Shown here in pieces: positions 46,641 to 57,697 of a stretch of DNA of 64,000 nt. Each line of letters starts with the position of its first letter. The first letter of the stretch is position 1. The notes below the pieces were generated by a model. That model had not been told where the DNA came from. It did no database searches and saw only the letters and a program-made list of their open reading frames with translations. A program made the position numbers and the translations under genes. The DNA lies in contig NC_079134.1 in the NCBI RefSeq assembly GCF_945859705.1, forward strand, positions 52,506,402 through 52,570,401. Direction: 5' to 3'. Origin of the DNA: Episyrphus balteatus (lineage: Eukaryota; Arthropoda; Insecta; Diptera; Syrphidae).

Positions 46641-48359
46641 CTTATAAAAGTACATACCTGTTCGTTTTCATTTAATTGAATGACATTATAGGCTAGTTTA
46701 AGATAAAAAAAAAGTTTTTCTTTCATTTAAAACTACATATAAATATAATATATTAAAGATACAAAATTTAACCCTTTTCATACGTTATCCACCTTTCTGT
46801 TTTCCTTATTTGTACCTACCTATATTTAAATATTATGGCATTTGACAGAAGTTTGTAAAAGGGACAAATCATCAAAGTCACTAATGAATAAATGTGTATT
46901 TCAAATGTAAAGGGTTGTCAACTTAATATAATAAAAAGGTAAGCAAGGCATTCTCCTTTCAACTTTTTTTTACCTTTTCTCTTAAATAAAAGTTGCTACG
47001 AATTTCTTCATAGTTTTACACGTTTTGTTTTTTTCTTATAGATTTGCCCTTTATTTTAAATAACTTTTGTCAGTATATATTTTCAAAGTTTCCAAGATAA
47101 AAATCGAAACTTAAAAAAATATATATCCTAGGTCTTAGAAGTTAGATGGAGCAAGGAGCACGGGCAAACAATATCAGCCAGATGTTGAGTTTTTAGTTTT
47201 CTTTCTGTTATCCTTTTAAATCAGTAAGCACATCTTCTTTTTTTTTTTACTATAGGTAGGTAATAAGCCGCAAAACCACGCCATCAGACACGAATTCTAT
47301 CAACAAATCCCATACCGCCCACTACCCCATTCCATCCACAACTCTTATGCTTCGTTACACAATAAACCATTTGTATACCTGGATATCTAACATTACGTGA
47401 GTTAGGTACAACATGCCTTTATATGCGAACTTGTGCAAGGAATTCCTATCACAAAAATCATGTTCCATCAAATCACTTGCATTTATTTTTTTTGTTACTT
47501 TCGTATCGAAGATCCATATCGTATCTATATACAACACATTTATCTGACTGACAAACGGTGATGGATACTGTCAAATAAAATATCTTCACAAATCAGGTCG
47601 ATTATTTCTTTTATATTTCGCTGGGTGCTCTGTTTTTCCTTCAAGATACTTATGTATTTTTTTTGTATCTGTGAACTGAAGAATGAAATAACTTTTTTCT
47701 TTTTTGTTTTTTTCGTTGAAATACCTATAGCTATCTACCATCTACCTATAATATTGTAAAAAAAAAAATCTATGAAAAAATAAAACCCTTAATTACCTGA
47801 AATACATTTTTAACCCCTGGCGGCGGTCAATTAATTTTATTTTTATATTATTTACAATATTAAAGGTAGATGTTTGACCTTCAATTAAAAATGTTTCCTT
47901 GTTTTTTAGAAAAAAAAAACAAAATTATTTTCGCTTTGGCAATATTCTTTTTAAAGTAGGTGTACCTATAACTTCCACCCTGGATTGTAGTTTTTAAGCA
48001 TTGTATATAGAATTAATAGTATAATCATGGTGGTTTTTTAAGATCCTGACCCTGAGTTACCACTCTACTAGGTGGCATTGGCGACGCTTTTCTTATGAAT
48101 TAAATTATTTTGTAGGACTATTCTGGGTCACTGATAGATGGCCACGGCTTTCTTCATGAGATTTTACATTCTACAAGTGGCTGATGAATCGTACTACAGG
48201 CTACTACTACAAAAGAAATGTTATATCTTTTTGCAGAATTTTTGTTTTGATTTATTTTAGGACCAAAGCTAATGGTACTTGCCATGTGAACAAAATGGAA
48301 AAATGATATGTGTAGTTAGGCAAATCATGTCCTAATTTTTAAATAAAAAAATATTTGAA
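46641..48359. other. Unassigned non-coding stretch
   Basis: AT-rich. The part at 47255-47350 is cytosine-rich on the plus strand without a recognisable feature. No gene. Confidence 0.3.
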
Positions 48360-48720
48360 ACTGTTATAAACTACTGTATCTGCCATAGAACGGTTTCAAC
48401 GAAAATTTTGTACGCAAACGTGATAGTATCTAAACCTAATTTTAAAATTAAGAAAACTTTTCAAAAATGTTTACTAACATCTTCACAGGACTCTATAAAT
48501 AAAATTTCTTAACCTCTTAAAGTCTCTTAACAATCATTGAATCAGCTTGTCTTTTTTTTTATTTTAAAATATCTTAAAACCCAATAATAGAAGTCTTGAA
48601 TAAGGTCGTCATTTTTGTCCAAATAAATAAATAATACGAAATTTTTTCGATATTCATCACCAAAAAATAGATAATTTCAAAAAACAAATGGCATGTCCTA
48701 AATTTTTGACTTTTTTTTAT
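48360..48720. repeat. Dispersed AT-rich repeat, further copy
   Basis: It begins near CTGCCATAGAACGGTTTCAA, like the copy at 9150, with AACGAAAATTTTGTACGCAA and AATTTTAAAATTAAGAAAA following in the same order. Confidence 0.45.
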
Positions 48721-48989
48721 CGATATCTCGTAAACGGTTCATGATACGCAAACAATGTGTATTCATGAGTTGTAGAACATGGTAAAAGCTTGTTGTAAAA
48801 TTTCGTATCTCGACGGTTAGCCGAGTTATTGTAAAATCATAGGAAACCTTGGTCGAAAACATCCCTTACAACATATCCAAAATTTAGCTCTCTCGGTCAT
48901 TTTGGATTTCCAAATGTATATAATGACTGGACTATATGCCGACTGGGTGTCGGTCGGCGTGAAAGTTAACTGCTTCTTCGTTGTCCATT
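48721..48989. other. Unassigned spacer
   Basis: Contains TATCTCGTAAACGGTTCATG (from 48724), repeat-like in style; nothing further recognised. Confidence 0.3.
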
Positions 48990-49500
48990 GAAATTATGTG
49001 CTCATCCGGTATATCCAAAGCGCAAAGGTACCTAGGTTCGGGATGTCGTTGTTGGGCTGTCATTCTTCTCATCAGCTGATTGGGGTGATTAGTGATTGGC
49101 AATCGGCGAAGATACTTGTCCAGTGGTATGATTTTTGCTTCCTCCTAGAGTCGCTTGTTGCTATAGTATTTCTGCCGCTGTCGGTCGGTCGAAGATAAGT
49201 CCGGTGCACATCCTGAGTAATTTTCTCTCGAACATTTGTAGTTCCTTCATGGCTGTCTTGGAGATGGTGTACCATACCGGAAAGCTGTAGGCAATGACTG
49301 GTAGCAGAAGCTGCTTCTAGATCAAAACTTTCGTTAGTTGACTTAATCCTTCTTTTCACCAGAGGGTGAAAGCGATGGAAGGCAAAGTTGTCTTTTTTGA
49401 GCAGTGATTGTTGAATCTGAGGAGCTCGTTAAAGTTGATTCCTAAGTACTTGGCTTTGCGTTTGGCTGGAAATCTAGTTCCAACTGGCAGTGTCAATGTG
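48990..49500 (-). pseudogene. LINE reverse transcriptase thumb and C-terminal fragment
   Basis: Minus-strand frames read KAKYLGINFNELLRFNNH, then LLLPVIAYSFPVWYTISKTA and MKELQMFERKLLRMCTGL, and finally IPLDKYLRRLPITNHPNQLM and RRMTAQQRHPEPRYL. The first is the K-Y-L-G-x-x-x-D block after the catalytic domain, and the next pair is the P-V-x-x-Y-x-x-x-x-W and L-Q-x-x-x-x-x-x-L-R-x block found in I- and Jockey-type LINEs. Frameshifts separate them. It abuts the piggyBac remnant on the opposite strand. Confidence 0.8.
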
Positions 49501-49639
49501 ATGCATGATGCTTCTACAGCTTCCAGCCGATCGACTGCCTCGTCCTCTTGATCGTCTAACGCCGACTACTCTGATTGCGCATTTGTTACTGAAAAGGTAC
49601 CGTTTCCTAAATTTAGAAAAGTTCTTTGTTTATATGTTA

Positions 49640-51200
49640 ATTGTGTATTTCAGAAAACAATGATCTCGTCTAACTCTTTTTACGGAAAAAGATTTTGTGC
49701 TGTTCCTGGTGAGGATGAAATTCTCGAATCGGAGTATTAGCAGGATGTTGAGATGGTCTCTAAAGAACATCTGGTATCTGGACCCTGAAACCGATGAAAG
49801 TGAGTATGATTCGGATGATGAAAAACCATTGTCCACTCTGAGATAAAAAGGAGAAGTAGGAGCAAGTCTCGTGCATCATTCGTGGATATCGATTATCCTC
49901 CCAGATGAAATGTCCTACCAAGAAATCCCAGCTGACTTTTGTTCCTTTCTTTCACGGAAGAACTGATTGACATGTTGAGGAATCCAATAGAAAAGCATTG
50001 CAAGATAATATAAATAAACCAGCCAACATTACTCGAAGTAAAATAGAACTTATTGTCGGTATATATGCTTATTTCATCCCTCATCACCAGCGTTGCCAAC
50101 CTATTCACTCAAAATTATGCCTCACTTGAAAAAAAATTATGCCTTTTCAAATAAATTATGCCTCAATTTAGATTTCTTAAAAATTTTCTTAGAATTTAGA
50201 ATTAAGCGACCAGTTTTTTTTCACCAATAAGAAATAATAGCATATTTGCAAGCGTTTTAGAACTTTTAATAGCAACAAAATCGCTTTTTCCATATTCTTT
50301 TCTAGTAAAATTGATAAGTGTGCGCAAAATTCTTCGAAAAATTAAACACTACCAAGAGTTAAATGGTAAAAACGAATTCTGTAAATAAAATTTCCAACAA
50401 CTTGTATTTAAAATATATATGTTATATATTAATTTTAAGTTTTTTTTTTATCAAAATATTCAAAAAATTATAAGAAATTTTTAAAACTCAAATCAAGAGT
50501 GGAATGAAAAAATTATGCCTTTTTGTCAAAAAATAAGTCTCAATGGCTAAGCTAATAAAATTATGCCTAAAAGGCATAATTATGCCTCAGTTGGCATCGC
50601 TGCTCATCACGTTACCTTCTACTAGACACTATTGGAACTCTCAATTAGGACAGCCTTTTGTGTATGGGACCATGGCATGTATGCGGTGGTGGTGGGAAGA
50701 AATAAAACGATGTCTCCATTTCGTTGATAACGATAAATTTGTGAGACAAGCTTTTCAAAAATCGACCACTCCTAAATAGTATTAGGGAATGACTTCTCCT
50801 CATACTAAAAAACATGAAGAACACCCTGCAGTTGTGGACGAACAAATAATCCCTACTAAGTGTCGACATCACCTAAAGCAGTATAACATTAAAAAATCTC
50901 ATAAGTGGGGTTACAAAAACCTTGTTTTAAGTGCTATGATTTGGACATATTCTCAGGAGAGCAGAGCAACGTTATTCAGGACGATTTTCTAGATTTAGGT
51001 GTTAGTGGAAATCTTGTTTCCAGGTTGGTATCGACGCCGACGGACGGTGCCAAGACATATGAACCATAAAGTTTACTTTGACAAAACGACAACTGGTGCA
51101 AAAGCCCGAAACTATGCAAGTGTAATAAGTGTCTGAAAAGATGGCGTTCGTCTTAAAATTCAGGCACTCGAAAAAGAAAAAAGGACAGATTCAAATCCTG
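49640..51200 (+). pseudogene. piggyBac-family transposase, decayed and interrupted
   Basis: piggyBac transposases excise and insert at TTAA through a D-D-D active site. The forward frames give an acidic N-terminal region (DEDEILESEY-like, then SRASFVDIDYPP), a central segment KIELIVGIYAYF, then after a hAT MITE LITLPSTRHYWNSQLG, KRCLHFVDNDKF, AVVDEQIIPTKCRHHLKQYN (first Asp in the V-D-E-Q context), KKSHKWGYKNLVL, LDLGVSGNLVSRL and HMNHKVYFD (second Asp, family form K-V-x-x-D-N-x-F-T-S). Stops and frameshifts occur between most blocks, and the third Asp and the cysteine-rich tail were not found. The insertion target reads through as coding when the MITE and one duplication copy are ignored, though a one-base frame offset is present. 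Confidence 0.8.
50088..50602. mobile_element. 515-bp hAT MITE inserted in the piggyBac gene
   Basis: The ends CAGCGTTGCCAAC and GTTGGCATCGCTG are 13-bp inverted repeats with one mismatch, beginning with the CAG usual for hAT elements. The exact 8-bp duplication CTCATCAC (50080-50087 and 50603-50610) flanks them. The interior carries several copies of AATTATGCCT near both ends, plausible subterminal transposase-binding motifs. No coding sequence. Confidence 0.92.
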
Positions 51201-53179
51201 GAACCTGGAAACAAATTTGCTTTTTTTATGGAAGAAAATAGATTTTAGAGACGTTGAAAAACGTTTATCGCCAGTGATAAAGTTATGATGATTTTAAAAT
51301 CTTTCAGATAGAAGAAGTGGAAGGTTGGACAAATGGGTTGTATGGCCATCTTCCTGTTGTTGCACCACCATGACTATCACCACCACAACTACACAATCTC
51401 AGCTCAAAAGGGAGGAACCGTCACTTTTCTGCCATTCTACAAATTCAATTGGTAAACAATCTTGTTAACAGTTCCATTTGTGAATTTCATCTCGATTCGT
51501 TTGTAAATTTTGTAAAATTAAATTAATTGTTAAATTTATAAACTAAATAAGTATATTTGTCGTGAAATAGGAACAATTTTAGGAAGATTTGTAGTGAAAA
51601 CTAAAAAATATATGTATGTCTCGAGCAAAACGCACCACTGTGAAACATCTGTACTTATCTCGAGCTTTATACGAGTTTTTTTCTATGTTAATACACTTTT
51701 TGGATATTTTGACTGGACTAGCAGCTAAGATTATATTCTGTTACTTTTTTAATATTAATTAACCTTTAGAGAAAAATATAACTTTCAGCTCTAAATTTTG
51801 TGCAACCTTTTTTTATAACAAGTTTTATTTTTTACTTTGCCTCAAGAAATTATAATTTTCAAATTTAAATCATTCTTCCTAATTTGGATAGACATGCCTT
51901 ATCTGGAACATTTTGCATTTTCAACTTTCAATGAAATCAAAAATTTATTGATGTTTGGGCTTAAATGATCCGTTTTATAGATGCAATTAATTAAATAAAA
52001 AAATTAATTCATATTTTACCCAACGTTTCGCTAGTAATTTCCAGCTTCTTCAGGGGTTAATATTTATTATTTTTTTTAATGAATTTTGAGATTTACATTA
52101 TTTTAAATAAATTAACATTTAATAAACAACACATTAATAATTTAACATTCATTGGACAACAAAACTTAAGCCTAATATCACTTCTTATCACAGATCAATT
52201 GTTGTTACTTAAACAATTCGATAAAAATAAAACCACAAATATAAAACAAAAGCACAGATATAACTTCAATGAATGCATTGAGCTCGTATGCGAATTCTTT
52301 AATATTCAAATATTTTGACTATGAATGTTGAATCAATGAATTCTTGTACACTGTACACTACTACAATCCCCAGGGCTGTTTAGCTTTCGTTTATTAAATT
52401 ATTTGTTTGGCTTCTTCATTCTACCACATCTCAGTGAGATAGTGATAGATGTTCAATTAAACCTTTAACTTTTCAACACGAAACCAATATACTTTTAACA
52501 AGGGAAAAATTGGATTCACCATCATGATGGACATCATAGTTCTCCGAAGTAAAAAAAAAAAAAGTTTGCAACATCAACAGGGAATTAAAAGTTCAATTTC
52601 AATTAAAACAAAAACTAATGGTTTTATAAATATGTGCAAAGCATCTAAAGCATAAAGTTTGCCAAAGCAAATAATTGTATATATTTTGTTTGGAGCAAAG
52701 ATACACAAACTGAAAAGTATGTTGAACGATATGGTATGACAGATAAATGTACCAACGGTATACTGGTATAGATTGCTGTTTTATTTTAAATTTAATTTTC
52801 GATCGGAAATGTACGTATGTAGCAGGTCTATTTGTTTTTTAGTTTGTTTAGATATCAATGGTGTAAGTTGAGAAAGAAATACGACCAAAACAATCTGCAA
52901 AACATTAATTCAGTTTATATTCGGTTCAACTAATAGCTGTTTGTATTTATTTTGTTTTCTACATAGTACAAACAAAAATTGTTAAAAAAGAAATGTTTGG
53001 TCAGAAGCAAATTTATTGCCTTACCTACTCATACTCAGATACAGATCAGATTAAAGAATTTGATTTCAAATTCCTGGAAAATGGGTATAATTCCGCTTTT
53101 TCTAGTCTATATTTACCTGTAGAACTTCGTTTTCTAGGGTCCCACTGCCCCAATCTTTCACGGATCTCTTCATTCGCGG
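51201..53179. other. Unassigned stretch
   Basis: The first part may be the tail of the piggyBac element, but nothing diagnostic is left. The remainder, including 52993-53179, has one longish plus-strand frame without a recognisable domain. Confidence 0.3.
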
Positions 53180-53345
53180 CGGAGTTTACAGTCAAGATGT
53201 ATTCTTGTAGGGGCTTAAACGTTCTACAAAAAATTCTCTGGCATCAAATTGATTGCTTTAACCGTTTAGAAGATATTCGTATCCAAATCGCAATGCATAT
53301 GGGTCATAAGAAAACTATTGAAATCAGTGGGCAGATTTTTTATTA
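53180..53345 (+). repeat. Partial copy of the palindromic element at 60700-62041
   Basis: It aligns over about 160 bp with 61250-61400, the inner part of one arm plus the loop. Shared words include GCTTTAACCGTTTAGAAGAT and TTGAAATCAGTGGGCA. Similarity stops abruptly at the end of the loop, so only one arm is represented. The plus-strand frame that runs through it is probably not a gene. Confidence 0.7.
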
Positions 53346-53429
53346 ATATAAAGAGCTCATATTTGGTGTGTATATTCCAGAGGTGACTAGCAATCGGTTT
53401 TTCGGAGTACAAAATTGAAAAAAACGAAT

Positions 53430-53790
53430 TTCGATTTTTTTGACCCACCCTACTACTGCTCTTCCTTTGCTAAGGGTCTCTGGTTTTTGCAATGTCAAAA
53501 ATGGATTTCTTTTTATAAATGCTCTTATCCATGTTTTGCCTGTTCGTTCATTTTTGAAAGCTGTTTTTTTGTTAGTGTTCTTTATAATTTTTTGAACCTT
53601 ATTCAAATTTGCATAGGTCGGCGCACCATTTATTTTTCTGGACCTATCTTTGCTCTTTTTTCTCCGATCAATATTTTCCCTCTTAATCAATCTCGTAAAG
53701 TTGATTGACATAGCTCATACCATACTTGTCTGCAGCTTCCCTGATGCTGAGTTTTTTATCCTTATGTTTCGAAAAGACGATTGTTACAAA
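53430..53790 (-). pseudogene. pogo/Tigger-type transposase N-terminal fragment
   Basis: Minus-strand frames read HKDKKLSIREAADKYGMS, the first helix-turn-helix of pogo-like and CENP-B-type DNA-binding domains, then after a frameshift TRLIKRENIDRRKKSKDRSR and GKTWIRAFIKRNPFLTLQKP followed by ETLSKGRA. The latter matches the second DNA-binding half (family form G-x-x-W-x-x-x-F-x-x-R-x-x-x-L-x-x-R-x-P-E). The catalytic DDE core is missing. A MITE with pogo-like ends lies 5 kb away at 58361-58818. Confidence 0.75.
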
Positions 53791-53961
53791 CGTCGACTTT
53801 TATAAAGTTAACTTTGAAATTTTTGGCTCGTAGCAGGTTGACAGTGAGTGGCAAATTTAACGAATGCAAAAGCTACAAAAAAGAACTGAAATACCTTTTC
53901 AGAAGTACTTAATTAACTCCAAAAAGACACCCAAAAACAACGTACTGGACAAAAAGTCACC

Positions 53962-54207
53962 ATGGGCAGTTATAAGTTCAAGGTAGAAAAGGACTCCGTC
54001 TACCTAGACTCCGCTATAAATACAAACAAAGAGACCAGCGCTAAAATCAAAGGAATGATTACTTTTGCCAAGAAGGCAATTTGCCAGCAAATTTTCCCCA
54101 AAATTACACGGGATGAGAATTCTACCAACTCAATGTGGTTTCAAGAAGATAAGGCAAATTCACTATGCCTATTATCTATGAATTGGAACAGAAAAACGAA
54201 ACCATGA
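53962..54207 (+). pseudogene. LINE fragment
   Basis: The frame VYLDSAINTNKETSAKIKGM followed by ITFAKKAI resembles the Y-L-G-S-x-I-x-x-D-x-x-x-x-x-E-I-x-x-R-I-x-x-A block C-terminal to the reverse-transcriptase domain of RTE- and CR1-like LINEs. The rest of the frame (ending before 54207) is not assignable. Confidence 0.5.
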
Positions 54208-54479
54208 AGAAACAAAATTGTATTTCAAATTTGGCGGGCTTTTCACCATTTTTAATTTTTTAAATATCTCGAAGTAACGGATCACAAAAATTTCATTATT
54301 TCCTCCACATTTTTCTTTGATACCTCTTAATTAAATAAAAGGTACAAATACAAAATAGAAACAAAATGGTGTTTTTTTTAATTACAAAATAAGTTTTATT
54401 TTTTTTAGGGAGTTCGCAAATTTGCATGTGTTCTTATCATGCTAATTTCATTGAAGGTGTGTCGTACCTACTCTTTATA

Positions 54480-55260
54480 AATTTGTGCCGTCAACATTAG
54501 CTAAACAATTTTTGTGTAAGACTACCAACAAAGATTGTTGGTTTCTTAATTTCGATAAATGTGATCAAAAACCCATTAAACGACTTAAAGAAACAATTGG
54601 TGGAGTAGCACTTAATAATCCCGTGACATGAACTTTTTTACGTAAAAGTGAAGTTTTCAAAATGAATCGAATACAGTTTAAAGAATCTGGAACATCGCAA
54701 AGCTTACTTCTTAACAGAAAAGAGTTATCACCACTATTTTCGAGACATAGATACTTTCAACAAATACGATCGACCTAGAGTTTCAAATCAGTTTTATAGG
54801 GAAGGTATGCAACAAATTGATTTTGCGTTACATTTCGTCTTTGAAGTAAAAGTTGAAGTGCAGATGCTCACTGAAATCAAAAACAGCAAATCTTGTTTGC
54901 TTTACGATAACCAAACATCGTGTCCAACAACCTAAAGCATACAAAGGAAAATTTATTCCGTATTTGTATATAGGTACTGCTGACAGGAACATGACTGTCA
55001 AAATCGGTAAAAGTTTTGAAAATATGGTATGGAGCGACTACCGACGACGGGTCTGCATCTCAATTCAAAAATAAGTTTAAAGCTTCAATAATTCCAGTAT
55101 TTGAAAATAAATTCGTTAAAAGAATATATTGAAATTATTTTGCAACTTCTCACGGGGAGGGATGTGTCGATAGCATTGGCGCAACTGCCAAGCCAATATG
55201 ATCTTCAGAAGGCATTTTTTATGTCGTAAGTACTTGAGACATTTCTGAAATACTTAGGTA
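54480..55260 (+). pseudogene. Unclassified DDE-like transposase remnant
   Basis: Forward frames give KAYFLTEKSYHHYFRDIDTF, MQQIDFALHFVFEVKVEVQM (a candidate first catalytic Asp in an I-D-F-A context), TDDGSASQFKNKF (candidate second Asp, in a S-D-G-x-x-S-Q-F-K-N context) and YFATSHGEGCVDSIGATAKP. From memory, I associate the order D-F-A, S-D-G-x-x-S-Q-F-K-N and F-F-A-T-S-H-G-K-G-x-V-D-G-I-G with a widespread but poorly classified repeat-borne protein family of arthropods and other invertebrates. Several stops and frameshifts interrupt it. No terminal repeats were recognised. Confidence 0.6.
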
Positions 55261-55756
55261 TTTGAAGTGAATCCAAAATTGGGATCAAGAAAGTTGTTGA
55301 CGATGATTTTAACTATATAAACTCTATTCTGAACACATCCGCACTTTACAGTTTTAAAGTTAGCATCAATAATGGCTCACTACTGAAAAGTACCAAGATC
55401 GCACCTCGCATGCGTAACTTAACAGTCTTTTCAGGAAACGTAACAGTCAGAACATTTTTTTATCCATGGAATATAAAAAATACTGTATTTAGTGTACCTA
55501 ATTAATATTTCATTATGCGTGTTTTTTTGGCAAAGCTATCCGCAGTAGGATTTCCCAAATATCAACATTGATGAAAAATGTATATGCAACAACCAAGAGA
55601 AAGGAAAACATAAACTTATACACTTCGTCAAAATTCTATCCGCAGCTTGGTTTACCTTGTATTCCTATTGGCAGCTGCGTGTTGTTTTTGTAGTGCATGT
55701 AAGCGCCAACTGCGGATACGGATATAGCAATGCCATAAAAACACACCTATTTTCTA
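55261..55756. other. Unassigned spacer
   Basis: The phrase TATCCGCAG or its variants (CTATCCGCAGTAGG, CTATCCGCAGCTTGG, GCGGATACGGATA) recurs near 55540, 55638 and 55715, and may be another short repeat element. No coding sequence. Confidence 0.3.
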
Positions 55757-55885
55757 CACAGAGAAAAAATAAGGCAGGGATGACTATGCTTCAGGTATAT
55801 TTAACTTTATTTCTGGTATATTCAACTTTATTCTGATTAAATATACTAGAAGTAAAGTTATCCCTGGCGTTATGTTTTCTCCGTG
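55757..55885. mobile_element. 129-bp Tc1/mariner-class MITE
   Basis: The ends CACAGAGAAAA and CACGGAGAAAA (right end in complement) are flanked by TA on each side (55755-55756, 55886-55887). The interior has inverted GGGATGAC and GTTATCCC-like blocks. The termini match those of 34763-35181. Confidence 0.75.
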
Positions 55886-56010
55886 TACATCCTTTATTAA
55901 TTTCAGAGACCGGGTACATCATGTTTAAAATATTACCCTAAAAGAACAGGCTTACCCATGATGTAAAGCAGCCCCAAAATCTACTTCCAAATCCATGTAA
56001 CAGTCTATTA

Positions 56011-57689
56011 CAGGGATGGCGAACCAATGGCACGCGTGCCATTGGTGACACGCCATAAAATATTTCCGGCACGCCACCAATGAAGTAATCGAATTGCCAT
56101 TTGAGCGACATTCAACGATTTCTCCTGTAAAATTTTTCTTGAGATTTTGTAAAACTGTAAAAATCTCTTTACATGAAAAACCAGACGGAATAAAATTAAC
56201 AGTTTTTATCGGTAGGTAATTAGGTTTTCACAAATTAAAGAATTATCGGAAATGCTAGGTCTATTATGGATCCTGATACGACATCCTTTGATAAACTTAA
56301 CATGTCTACATTTTACTGGTTGGAAATTAAAGAAATTGAAATGTAGCTGAACGAATTTCAAGCTTGTCCGATATCGAGTCAAAAATTAGTCGAAACGAGG
56401 AAAGAGTTGGAATCAATCGAACTAGAGAGGGTGGAGGGCAATACGACGAACAATTCCAAATCAATGGAAACATGAAATTGGAAAAGTTGGAGATCTTGAC
56501 AATAGGGGTATTCACGATCCGATGCAACTGGTCTTGTATCATTGCAAAAGTGCAAAAGTGTAAAATCTTGCAACACTACAACAACAAAATATATGGATTG
56601 AAATTTTACAATGGTCTTGACTTTTGCTATACCCTAACCCTATTGCAAAATAAAAATACAATGGTGTAAAATTTTTTTGACAGATGGCAGCTCGCCGTCG
56701 CGTGTCGCCCATGATGAACAGTTTATCTTTTTTATTCTTATTCTTTTTTATTTTGTTTCTTTTGATGTAATTTGTGAAAATAAATTAACCTGAACACAAC
56801 AAAGAATGAAATTATAAAAAAACTGAAAAAAAAGAAGAAGCATCGGTGGAAAGACAACTCCGTAAAAGCTCCGTGAAGCTGATATAATTCATATCATGGA
56901 TTCCATTCAATATTTACTATAGATAAGAAGAGGTGCGTTCAGGATCTATTGTAAAAAAATAAAATTTTACACTTTTACTAGACCTGTTGCACCAGATCGT
57001 GAATACCCCTAATATTTTCACCTACTTACGCCTGTGAGTCATAATTTGTCCAAATGAATAACATTAAAGATTCGCTTAGAAGCAGATTGTTAGATGATTC
57101 CAAATTTATCTTTTAGTTCAGCCTGCATTTTGCTTAAAGTGACGAAACGTAGCCCTGATATAAACTACTTGGCATTGAGTTCACAACAAGAGAAGTCATA
57201 CTACAATCTTTCTTTCACTTTTTATTTTTTGTTTCTTTGTTTTATTTTGTTGAGGTACATCTAAAAATTGAAAAGTGAAAAATTTCAAGTTCATTTTGTT
57301 CAAACTTAGTTTTTCCGAACGTAAAATTTGAAACAATGATGCAGAAAGCTTATTTTTTTGTTCCAAAAACAATTTTTGTAGTTTTTTTTTTTCAAAAACA
57401 AATAGCGATATAAGGAAATAATAATTTTGTAAATCTCCCAAAAAAGTGGCCTTTTAGTTATACCTTTAATCTGAATTTTTTTTTATTAAAACGAACTACA
57501 CGAATAAATCTGTTATTTTCAATATAGATGTGCTTACAAATAAAACGCTGCGTAGTTTAAAATTAATTATATTTTTGTTTCTAGTGGTCACAAAAAAAAA
57601 CTAGATCAAAACTGTATGGCACGCCAAAGGCACCACAAATAAATATTTTTTTTAAATGGCACGAAGCTTTAAAAAGGTTTGCATCCCTG
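56011..57689. mobile_element. 1679-bp hAT-family element, non-autonomous
   Basis: The ends CAGGGATGGCGAACC and GGTTTGCATCCCTG are imperfect inverted repeats of the CAG-type seen in hAT transposons. The flanking GTCTATTA is an exact 8-bp duplication (56003-56010 and 57690-57697). Just inside the left end is GGCACGCGTGCC, and ATGGCACGCC or ATGGCACG occurs near the right end. No transposase frame with recognisable hAT motifs remains. A second element (56505-57009) is inserted within. Confidence 0.9.
56505..57009. mobile_element. TIR element nested in the hAT element
   Basis: Left GGGGTATTCACGATC and right GATCGTGAATACCCC are perfect 15-bp inverted repeats, flanked by TA on both sides (56503-56504 and 57010-57011). 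Further in, GATGCAACTGGTCTTGTA and its imperfect complement extend the match. The non-coding interior and TA duplication fit a Tc1/mariner-class MITE. Open frames on both strands in 56327-56669 are shadows. Confidence 0.8.
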
Positions 57690-57697
57690 GTCTATTA

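Noticed and set aside
52993..53346. A 117-codon gene on the plus strand
   Set aside because: Its second half is the same sequence as the non-coding loop and arm of the palindrome at 60.7 kb, so the frame is incidental. The first half has no domain.
53440..53708. 97-codon plus-strand frame
   Set aside because: It is antisense to the pogo transposase fragment, which has clear family motifs.
56327..56669. Open frames within the hAT element
   Set aside because: Both strands open; they straddle the boundary of the nested MITE and show no transposase motif.
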